A stretch of DNA of 58,437 nt from Ophiocordyceps camponoti-saundersi (nom. inval.). Taxonomy: Eukaryota; Ascomycota; Sordariomycetes; Hypocreales; Ophiocordycipitaceae. The DNA is taken from positions 1-58,437 of the forward strand of contig PDHQ01000221.1 in assembly GCA_003339415.1 (NCBI GenBank). The letters are read 5' to 3'. Position 1 is the stretch's first letter; each line of letters opens with the position of its first letter. A model generated the notes under the pieces. The model was not told the DNA's origin, ran no database searches, and was given only the letters and a program-made list of their open reading frames with translations. Below, one piece after another: positions 50,521 through 58,437 of the stretch. Both the position numbers and the translations under genes were made by a program.

Positions 50521-51892
50521 TAATTAAAAAGTTAATAAGTTTACTTTATTTTTAAAATAAAACTTTTAAGTATTTAGATTTATTAGCGGTTATAATAAAA
50601 ACTTTATTTATAAATTATATATAATAAGCTTTTTTACTAAAACCTTATTTTTTTCTTTTTATTTATTTTTACCTTAAGTTACCCCTCTATTTATATTTAT
50701 AAACTTTATATAAAAGTTATTTAATTATTTATTATATATATTATTATTATATTTTATATTATTACCCTTATAAGTAGAAACTTACTAAGCTTAGCTAAGG
50801 CTTTAAAATTAGTTTAGTAATATTATTTTAAGATAATATTTAATACTTATAAGGCTATACTTATTTATTACCTTAAAGCTAAATCTTAAGTTCCCTTACT
50901 TAACTTTTATTTAAATAAAAGAAAGACTAATACCTTTTATTATTTAAAATATATAAAAATATTAAATAGAATTTAAACCGCTTTTAAAAATATCTTAAGG
51001 TTTTTTTATACTTTCCCTTTTATTAACTAATAAGATAAAAAATAGCTAAATAGCTATTAAAGAAATACTTATATTAAGTTTAAATATAAATAAGAAATAA
51101 TATATTACCTTTAGATAAAAAATATATAATAAACTTTTTTTATTAAAATTAAAAAGCTAAGTAAGAGGATTTTAAAAACTAACTATATATAAAATATTCT
51201 AAGCTTACCTTATTCCCCTCTAACTTCTTACTTTACCTTAATAAGGTAAAGTTACTTAAAAAATATAAACATTTATCGAAATATATTAGTACTATAATTA
51301 TATAATTATATATAAGTAAGATTAGTTTGAAAAAATTCCTCTTTTATAAGCGCGTGCTAAAAATAATCACTTTTTTATATTAATATAAGACTAGACTAGA
51401 GAATATTTATTATCTATTTCTTTAATACCCTTACTTAATTAAATAGCGCTATAAATTATCCTAGCTTATTTTTTTTAATATTAAGCTATATTTAAAGCTT
51501 AAATATTACTTATCTATAATTATAATTATAAAATAAATACTTTAATATACTAACTTATATTAATTTTAACTTATAAACTTATTTTATATTAAGGCTTTTA
51601 GAACTAACTAAGATTAGATATAATCTTATCTTATATATATTATTATAATTATATTATTATTAATTTACTTACTTTATCTATAACTTATTTTATATTTTAA
51701 AGGAATTTATATATATTATATTTTAATTATTATCCCCTCCCTTATCTAATAATTCCTTAGTTTTTCTAGCCTTTTTATTAGTAAGAGTAGCTATAAACTA
51801 ACGCTAGCCTTAAAACGTAAGCTTATTTAGCGTAAAGCTATTAATATTTATAATAAGGCGCGTTTTACTTAAAGTTACTTTAAGCGTAGTAA
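50521..51892. other. Unassigned AT-rich DNA
   Basis: This is RIP-type DNA with no gene. A little less mutated sequence lies around 51,325-51,360 (ATAAGCGCGTGCTAAAAATAA). I see no domain or repeat match elsewhere in the window. Confidence 0.35.
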
Positions 51893-52036
51893 GCTATAAT
51901 AAGCTTAGCGTAATTATTAGCTATAATATAGCTGCTTAACGCTATAATAAGCTTCAAGTAGCGATTAGCTAAAATATAATTACTTATCGCTAGAATAAGC
52001 TTAGTATAATAATTAGATTTAATATAGCTATAAATT
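51893..52036 (+). repeat. Three tandem 48-bp units
   Basis: GCTATAATAAGCTT starts units at 51,893 and 51,941, and GCTAGAATAAGCTT starts the third at 51,989. In one plus frame they give a 16-residue repeat (YNKLSVIIS..., YNKLQVAIS..., QNKLSIIIR...), so this may be the repeat region of a degraded protein. Confidence 0.7.
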
Positions 52037-53275
52037 ATATATTACTAAGGGTAATTATTATTAGCGTTAACTTATTATTTTTATTAAGGAATAACTTAAT
52101 TAATTCTAAAATCTTTAAGTATTTTAAAAATAATTTATAATTATAAAGTCCCTTACGCCTCCTTAATACCTTACTAAGGTATAGCTTAAGTTTATTCTTC
52201 TTTAATAATTTTAAGTTAATAAAAGGTAAGTTATATTAAAAACTAAATAATTAAAACTCTTAGCTAATATTAGGTAATTATATAACTTAAAGCTAAGTAA
52301 TTTTAAGCGTTTAGAGAACTTAAGACTTAGCTAAAGCTATCCTTATTATAATTATATTATAAGTTATTATAATTATATAAATATTAATAGCTATTATAAT
52401 AGCTATTATTTTAATTAAAGTTACTTTTATTATAAGTAACTTAATAGCCTCCTCTCTAATTAAGCTTAACTTTATAATATTTTATACTAGTATAGCCCTT
52501 AACTTTAAAACTATATTATTATTTTAGCTAAAACTAACTTAGTATAAGCTCCCTTTTTTACTTTTTTTAAAATATACCTTAATAAGATATAAGTATTTTA
52601 AGTTAATTATAAAAATAAAAAGTAAGTTATTATTACTATTATTTATATTTAATATAATTATAAAAGTTTTTAATATAGCGCGGCCCTTTATCTTAATAAA
52701 ATATATTTAAATTATAATAAAAAATATTTACCTTTTATCCTTACCTTTTAATAGCACTATAAGCGCCGCCTTAGTAAGCTTTATTATTATTAGCTTATAA
52801 GCTTTATTTATTTTATAAATTAATTTTATTCTTAACTTAGGTAAAGCTTAAGCTAATACTCCTAGCTTTTTAAATATTATTAATATTTTCTTACTTAAGC
52901 TAAGTATATCTTAGGCCACGCTTATAAAGCTAAAATTTATTAATTAATATAAGTATTAATTTACTTTAAGGTAATATAAATCGATTTAAGTATAGAGATT
53001 AATATCTCCCCCCTTTCTCCCTTTACTTTCTTTTTACCTTCTTTATAACTTTAATATAAATACCCTTTAAAGTATTCCTCGCCTAGATTATATTTTTATA
53101 AGCGCGGCTTTAATTTAAGTCCTAAATTAAGGAGAGATTTTTTAGTTATAGCTTATACCTTACTAAACTTTTATTATTTATTATATACTTTATCTTATAT
53201 AATATATAATTCCTTAATATTATTTTTAAGCTAAGGATATATTAATATATAAGTAAAGTTTATTTATATATAAGT
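52037..53275. other. Unassigned AT-rich DNA
   Basis: This is degraded sequence without an open frame or recognised domain. It may be the rest of the element that carries the 48-bp units. Confidence 0.35.
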
Positions 53276-53294
53276 AATATATATATATATATAT
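53276..53294. repeat. (AT)n microsatellite
   Basis: An uninterrupted alternating AT run within AT-rich DNA. Confidence 0.8.
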
Positions 53295-53689
53295 TTATTA
53301 TTATTAAATATTAGCTTAATTTTATTAATATTTAGCTTATATAAAATATAATTAATTTAGCTAATCTTAATAGCTAATATATAAATAGTAAATATAATCT
53401 TAAATAAGTTTAAAAATATAATTATTATAAGGCGTAGCTTATTTATTATTAGTTTTTATTTTATAATTATAAGCTATTATTATTATAAAAAAAGATATTA
53501 TTATAAAAAAGGAAATTAAAAATTAATATTATTTATAAAAAAAGAAAGCCTTATATTATATAAGCTATAAGTTTTTATACCTTATAATAAATAGCTTATT
53601 AATTATAAGGCGCTATAATATATACTAATATATACTTTTCCCTTTTATAGCAGTATATATTTTTCCCCTTTACTAAAAATTTAGCTAAT
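53295..53689. other. Unassigned AT-rich DNA
   Basis: No gene or recognisable repeat. Short inverted AT motifs only. Confidence 0.3.
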
Positions 53690-53970
53690 ATCTACCCTTT
53701 TATAGTTAAGGTTTATTACTACCCCTACCTTAGCAACCTTTAAACCTAGCTTAATTTACCGTAAACCCGCTATTATAACTTAGTAAACCGGTATAAAGCC
53801 CGCTATAATACCCTCTCCTTACTTATTATTTTTACCTTACTAGCTATTAACTATTTAGTAATAGGTTTTCCCCTAAGCCTAGCTTAGTTTTTCCCCTCTT
53901 TTTACCTTCTATATGCCTAAATACCTTATAAGTCCTTAGCATAATATAATATATATACCCTCTCCTATCC
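53690..53970 (-). repeat. Repeat G, copy 2 (inverted)
   Basis: The reverse complement aligns with 3,370-3,628, including CTTACTTATTATTTTTACC and TAGCTTAGTTTTTCCCCTC on the plus strand here. The neighbours differ from those of copy 1, so G is a separate mobile unit or a LINE 5' end fragment. Confidence 0.6.
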
Positions 53971-54139
53971 CTATTAGTATATACCCTTATATATTTTATT
54001 AGGATTTCGCTTATAAGAGTTTTTCTTTTTTTCTCCTCTCTCTCCTTAGCTTAGAATTTTTATTTATAATATTAATATTATTATTTACTTAACATATTTC
54101 TAAGTTATAATACTCGCTACCGCTAGCTTATTTTAGGGA

Positions 54140-54340
54140 ATATATTAACTTTTAAGTTACTTATTATTACCTAACTTATTAAATATATAAAGTGCTAGGT
54201 ATAGACGGGGTTTAACTTAAAGCTAAGGTAATACTTAAAAATAAAGTTTTACTCTAAGTTTTCTAATTTTTCCTTCTTTTAAAATATATAAGAGATAGTT
54301 TTAAGTTTATATAATATACTAGCGTATAATAATATATATA
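54140..54340 (+). mobile_element. Element F, copy 4 (3' end only)
   Basis: This aligns with about 6,695-6,900, sharing CGGGGTTTAACTTAAAGCTA (this copy and copy 2), and ends in an AT-rich tail. It is another 5'-truncated copy. Confidence 0.65.
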
Positions 54341-54394
54341 TATTATATTACTTTAATAACTTATATAGGTATCTAAATATATAATCGTTTAATA

Positions 54395-54455
54395 AAGAGG
54401 AAAAACCGGAGTGCCTAGGGGAAAACCCCTTACTTAATATATTCGGCTAGCTTAT
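54395..54455 (+). repeat. Repeat G, short fragment
   Basis: GAGGAAAAACCGG and GGGGAAAACCCCTTACTTAA resemble 3,455-3,500. It is too short to classify further. Confidence 0.45.
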
Positions 54456-54728
54456 AAGCTAATTATATCGTATTAGAAAGCTTAATTATTATAGGAAATA
54501 TCCGAAATTACGCTAGTCCTAAGCGAGAGGTACCTATATTTCTTATTATATATCTTATCTAAGTTTTAAGTAATTTTAGTATATATATTAGTAAATACTA
54601 TAGCGAAGATATATTACTTTATAATTATACTTTATTATTAAATTATAATCGCTATTAAAAGGGACCTATTCCTCTAATAACTTACGTTATCTAACTATAC
54701 CCTTACCCCGCGCCTTACCTTACCTAAG

Positions 54729-54824
54729 CCTCGGCTAGGTTACTACTCCTGCCGAGGAAGGGAAGGAGCCCGGCAGGGTTACTACTCCTACCGGGGTTAT
54801 GCCGGGGTCGGACCGTACCCCGGC
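54729..54824. other. GC-rich island with three hairpins and a 20-bp direct repeat
   Basis: CCTCGGC/GCCGAGG (54,729-54,735 and 54,751-54,757), CCCGG/CCGGG (54,769-54,773 and 54,791-54,795) and GCCGGGG/CCCCGGC (54,801-54,807 and 54,818-54,824) can form successive hairpins. GGTTACTACTCCT is followed by GCCGAGG in one repeat and by ACCGGGG in the other (54,738 and 54,777). CpA-poor composition continues, but GC is high. The island lies 27 bp from the tRNA. It may be a structured RNA or a repeat remnant. Confidence 0.7.
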
Positions 54825-54850
54825 TATATAGTTAGGGTAAAAAACACCTA

Positions 54851-54932
54851 TACCCTCCGCCGGATTCGAACCGACTGCCTCTCTTATAGGAGACTAATAT
54901 CTCTAAACGCTTAACTACTACGCTAGGAGGGC
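54851..54932 (-). tRNA. tRNA, probably degraded; identity not assigned
   Basis: On the minus strand an 82-nt unit has a 7-bp acceptor stem (GCCCTCC with GGAGGGT), a D-arm like TAGCGTAGTAGTTAAGCG, and a perfect T-arm/B-box (GTCGG TTCGAAT CCGGC, GGTTCGAATCC). The length suits a class II (Ser/Leu) tRNA with a long variable arm. The anticodon arm does not fold cleanly: the best stem is a GAGA/TCTC pair with a 6-nt loop. Changes of G to A in the loop are likely, so no anticodon is given. It may be a tRNA pseudogene or the head of a SINE. Confidence 0.65.
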
Positions 54933-55343
54933 AGCGTATAATAATAATAATATAGCTTAAAAATTATAATTATTAAGTAATAATAAGTTTTTATATATTA
55001 AAGTATTTTATTATATTAATAGTTTTTTAACTTATATAAATTTTAGTAAAAGAAAATTATTTAACTTATAGTAAGTATTTTAAGCTATTAAAAAGAGTTA
55101 TATTACTAAGTAAAGTTATTAGGCGCGCGCGCCGCGCCGATCTAACTAAGCTGCTTACTATAATATAGTTATTTTAGCTATATAAGAATCCTTAACAAAT
55201 AATAATATTTTTTAAAAAATTCAAGTTTAAAATGTTATATATTTAATAATATAATCTACGTCCGTAGTTTAAACTTTTTTAATTAAGTTAAAAATAATTT
55301 CGAAGTTTACTCGATAAAGAATAATATTTTAGAAAAATATGAC
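54933..55343. other. AT-rich spacer up to the RIP boundary
   Basis: This is degraded AT-rich DNA with a small GC-rich palindromic patch (GGCGCGCGCGCCGCGCC at about 55,121-55,137). CA/TG dinucleotides reappear from about 55,190 and composition becomes normal at about 55,340. Confidence 0.5.
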
Positions 55344-55502
55344 GCCTTGCTACTTATCTCTTATTTATGTGAAGTGCGACACGTGATCTGGTCGGCACCT
55401 TGAGTTGGGTATGATTTAGAGGCCGCCATCAGTGGGCGCTGCTAACAGATTCGTCTGCCAAATAGACACGATTTCACTGCCCTGTCCGACACGCTCTTAA
55501 CC
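55344..55502 (+). promoter_or_regulatory. Upstream region of the NEDD8 E1 gene
   Basis: About 160 bp of normal-composition DNA lies between the mutated repeats and the start codon, and it must hold the core promoter and 5' UTR. It contains the palindrome CACGTG (55,380-55,385), an E-box-type site for bHLH factors in fungi. No convincing TATA box is visible. The start context CTTAACCATGGC is good. Confidence 0.5.
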
Positions 55503-57345
55503 ATGGCTTCTGATTTGATAAATCTCGAGTCTGATGTCCATGTTCCGTCTGACAAGGATAGGAAATATGATCGCCAGTTGAGGCTATGGGCAGCTTCCGG
55601 TCAGGTTGCCCTCGAACGCGCTAATGTCCTCCTTGTGAACTCCGGCGGTGCGACAGTCGGGGTCGAAACGCTGAAAAACCTTGTCCTTCCTGGTTGGTGA
55701 CAATGTTTTCTGTTTTGGTCAAGTTGCTAACTGTCTCTGCAGGTATTGGTAGTTTCACCATCGTCGACGAAGGCATTGTCACTGACGAAGACCTGGGCGT
55801 TAACTTCTTCCTCGAGAAGAGCGATCGCGGCAAGTTGAGGGCACAGTGCTGTATGAATCATCTGCTGGAGCTGAACCCTGGGGTTCGTGGCAGCTATTTT
55901 CCGACGCCTAATGTACGCACTACCCCCCAAACATGCAATGAATGCTTTGGCTTTGGTCACTAATTCGGGTTTCTTCCGATTGCTAAGACTCGGCTTGGTC
56001 TACTAGATGTTCTTAACTCAGCAGAACCGTTTTCGATAATTCTATACGTGCTACCTTTGAGGTCAGACCAGCTCGCCATTCTTCAGACACATGTGCGAGA
56101 GAGCCAGACACCGTCGATAGCTGTTCAGTCTGTGGGCCTTTATTCCTACTTTCACATCTCATTACCGGGCGAATTTCCGGTGGTTGAGACACATCCAGAT
56201 GACGCTTCCACTGTTGATTTGAGACTGCTAAGTCCGTGGCCGGAGTTGGTAGCATTCACTAGTGAGTTGACGGACAACATTGATAATCTCAATGATCTTG
56301 ATCATGGCCATCTACCATTGGTAGCCATATTACTGCATTACCTTTTAGTGTGGAGAGATGATCATAGCTCTGCGAACCCCGTTACTTACAGCGACAAGAT
56401 AGCGTTCCGAAACATGATAGCGAACGCCATGCGCAGAAACAATGCAGAAGGTGGAGAGGAGAATTTTGAGGAGGCCATATCCTCGGTTATGAAACTAATT
56501 ACACCACATACTCTACCTGCATCATTGGCAGCAATATTCGAACGTTGTGATCACTACGAGGTACGCGCAGCTTCTTGCCCACAGGGCACAAAACTAAGGA
56601 GACAATTTAATTAACGTTGGTAGGACGCCCTTGAGCCTCAATTCTGGACGATTGCTCGAGCCGTGAAGCAATTTTACTCTCTGTACGAACAACTTCCCCT
56701 GCCAGGCAACCTTCCCGACATGAAGGCGCACTCTGCGGTCTATAGGCGACTTCAAAGTCTCTACAGAGAAAAGGCGCAAAAGGATTTTTGCGATGTGCTC
56801 GAGCTAGTCCGAACCATGCCCGGAGGGGATGAAATCTCTAAAGGAGACGTGGAACTTTTCTGCAGGAACGCGAAATTTATTAAGCTTGTTAACGCAGACA
56901 AAGGGACCGAGTCTACAGTTAATGAGATTATGCGTAAGTTTTGACTAGGTTGTCAAATCTATGAACAGCACTGACTCGAATTTTCGCAGAGAAAGAGCTC
57001 ACCCATAATAAAAATGCGGCCAATGCTGGGTGTGATGTGCCAGCATCTCTAATTCCGATTTACTTGGCCTTGTCTGCGATTGAACAGGGCGCGACCACCT
57101 CAGAAGCAGACATCCTTTCCTGCATTCTCCGACGAGCTCCAGCTCTGACCGGTGTACAAAACGCTGTCCTGGTAGCTAGAGAGGTCTCGAGATTTGCTAA
57201 CGGAGAGCTACATAACATATCAGCCTTCACAGGTGGAATGGTAGCGCAGGAGATAATTAAGATTATTACGAGACAATACGTGCCTATCGAGAATATTTGC
57301 ATTTACGATGGGATAGAAAGTCGATGTCAGATAGTATATCTATAA
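55503..57345 (+). CDS. ula1: NEDD8-activating enzyme E1 regulatory subunit
   Basis: Five exons: 55,503-55,692, 55,743-55,912, 55,988-56,560, 56,624-56,933 and 56,990-57,345, joining in phase into 532 residues (human NAE1 has 534). The introns are 50, 75, 63 and 56 bp; all start with GT and end with AG, with branch-like GCTAAC in intron 1. The second acceptor is AAG, the least certain junction. The N-terminus has the E1 signature [14 protein letters not shown] (residues 21-34) and an [16 protein letters not shown] stretch across exons 1-2, a ThiF-type adenylation fold. The middle has ETHPDD and REKAQKD blocks, and the C-terminus has [20 protein letters not shown]. This subunit lacks the catalytic Cys; with Uba3 it activates NEDD8 (Rub1) for transfer via Ubc12 to cullins. 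There are no RIP stops. The start is the first ATG in frame with the conserved N-terminus. Confidence 0.93.
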
Positions 57346-57505
57346 AAAGCTTGTGTATCCCTTTCGGTGTGGTAACGCCGCCCTCTAGGTCACTTGTAAG
57401 TTGTGGGGAGCTGGAGGGGCTAGCATAAAAGGGGTTACGTCATTTAGTCAGGTGACTATTAAGTAATTAGTTGCCTAAGGGGAGGGCCGTTATGCTTAGA
57501 CTTAA
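57346..57505 (+). other. 3' flank of the NEDD8 E1 gene
   Basis: About 150 bp of normal-composition DNA, likely the 3' UTR and terminator region. No clear AATAAA is seen; the stop codon is followed at once by AAAAGCTTGTG. TTACGTCA at about 57,434 is a CRE-like octamer, but its position after the gene gives it no obvious role. Composition turns AT-rich from about 57,500. Confidence 0.45.
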
Positions 57506-57560
57506 TAGATATATATATTATTAATTAAGGGGTCTTTAATTAATCGTTATATTAAGCTAT

Positions 57561-57946
57561 AAGTAGTATAAGAGTATAATAGTATAATAGTATAATAGTA
57601 TAATAGTATAATAGTATAATAGTATAATATTATAATAATATAATAGTATAATAGTATAATAGTATAATAATATAATAGTATAATAGTATAATAGTATAAT
57701 AATATAATAATATAATAGTATAATAATATAATAGTATAATAATATAATAGTATAATAGTATAATAATATAATAATATAATAGTATAATAATATAATAATA
57801 TAATAATATAATAATATAATAATATAATAATATAATAATATAATAATATAATAATATAATAATATAATAATATAATAATATAATAATATAATAATATAAT
57901 AATATAATAATATAATAATATAATAATATAATAATATAATAATATA
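57561..57946 (+). repeat. 8-bp satellite (AGTATAAT/AATATAAT)n
   Basis: Nearly 390 bp of head-to-tail octamers. The first third is mainly AGTATAAT, the middle is mixed, and the last 170 bp is pure AATATAAT. This ordered change suggests array growth from one variant rather than random point mutation. Confidence 0.92.
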
Positions 57947-58085
57947 AAAGTAATAAGAAAAGGAATATAATAATATAAAAGTAATAGGAAAAGGAATATA
58001 ATAATATAAAAGTAATAAGAAAAGGAATATAATAATATAAAAGTAATAAGAAAAGTAATATAATAATATAAAAGTAATAAGAAAA
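57946..58085 (+). repeat. 31-bp minisatellite
   Basis: Four near-identical 31-bp units, each starting AAAAGTAATAAGAAAAG and ending ATATAATAATAT, then a decayed fifth. The end of each unit resembles the neighbouring octamer array. Confidence 0.85.
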
Positions 58086-58300
58086 GTAATAAAAAAGTAA
58101 TAAAAAGAGTTATAAATAAACTAATAAGAAGGCTAATAAGAAGGCTAATAAAAGGGCTAATAAAAGGGCTAATAAGATTAAGAAAAGTTATAAAAAAGGT
58201 AATAAAAAAAGTAATAAGAAGGGTAATAAGAAGAGTAATAAAAAGGGTATTAAGAAGGGTACTAAGAAGGGTAATAACTTAATAAAAAGGGTAATAAGAA
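58086..58300 (+). repeat. Degenerate 12-bp repeats
   Basis: Loose repeats of AATAAGAAGGGT and AATAAAAGGGCT type. One frame would give a Lys/Asn/Gly-rich stretch, but there is no start context or flanking coding signal, so I treat it as non-coding. Confidence 0.7.
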
Positions 58301-58304
58301 TATT

Positions 58305-58437
58305 AATAATAATACTAATAAAAATACTAATAAAAATACTAATAAAAATACTAATAAAAATACTAATAAAAATACTAATAAAAATACTAATAAAAATACT
58401 AATAAAAATACTAATAAAAATACTAATAAAAATACTA
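58305..58437 (+). repeat. 12-bp satellite (AAAAATACTAAT)n running off the window
   Basis: About ten perfect copies of AAAAATACTAAT reach the window edge, so the true length is unknown. Confidence 0.92.

Noticed and set aside
54851..54932. Reading the tRNA as tRNA-Tyr from a CTATAAG loop
   Set aside because: Placing the anticodon there leaves an oversized D-arm region and an 8-nt loop. A class II fold with a damaged anticodon arm fits better, so no isotype was assigned.
55621..57302. Minus-strand frames of 60-80 codons overlapping the NEDD8 E1 gene
   Set aside because: They are antisense to well-conserved exons with a full splice model, and no protein family is recognisable in them.
58086..58300. 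Lys/Asn/Gly-rich reading frame in the 12-bp repeats
   Set aside because: It is a by-product of a simple repeat, with no start codon context, splice signals or normal codon use.
1..58437. A new defence, biosynthetic or signalling gene cluster
   Set aside because: Only one intact gene is present, a known ubiquitin-like pathway component. Everything else readable is transposon-derived or simple repeat.

Overview
This window looks like a chromosome segment of a filamentous ascomycete (Pezizomycotina). About 55 kb is a gene-free, AT-rich graveyard of transposons. It bears the hallmark of repeat-induced point mutation (RIP): CpA and TpG dinucleotides are almost absent, TpA is everywhere, and old coding frames are broken mainly by TAA/TAG where Gln or Trp codons stood. 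One intact gene follows at 55,503-57,345. It has four short introns (50-75 bp) and normal base composition. I read it as the NEDD8-activating enzyme E1 regulatory subunit (Ula1/APP-BP1/NAE1). Simple-sequence arrays run from about 57.56 kb to the window edge.

Layout. 1-7.3 kb holds one end of repeat family A, a 5'-truncated LINE tail (1,912-3,136) and the front of a LINE (about 3.63-7.32 kb), with a smaller non-LTR element 'F' (5,052-6,899) inside it. 7.3-15.8 kb holds a second A copy, an unrecognised repeat 'E' in inverted orientation, and a truncated minus-strand Ty3/gypsy element. 15.8-27.1 kb is a third A copy, split by a second F copy and by a structurally complete Ty3/gypsy chromovirus (18,339-26,710; 964-bp LTRs; TSD AAGTT). 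27.2-47.0 kb is one different Ty3/gypsy pol frame ('D') cut into four pieces. The insertions in it are a minus-strand Ty1/copia element (28,837-36,108; 301-bp LTRs; TSD CCTTA), a small gag-only LTR element 'C' (37,677-39,452; 210-bp LTRs; TSD AAATC) and a LINE (about 40,011-46,736; long TSD inside the D chromodomain). 47-55.3 kb holds a second E copy, short F and G fragments, a cluster of degenerate short repeats, a 48-bp tandem repeat, three GC-rich hairpins and a degraded tRNA.

The target-site duplications give the insertion order: D is older than copia, C and the LINE; the A copy at 15.8 kb is older than F and the chromovirus inside it. The mutated composition stops about 160 bp before the start codon of the NEDD8 E1 gene, so the gene sits at a heterochromatin-like edge. 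I found no evidence of a new cellular system. The least explained items are the palindromic subterminal arrays of family A, the long degraded frame of family E, and the hairpin/tRNA cluster at 54.7-54.9 kb. Element boundaries without a target-site duplication are approximate.
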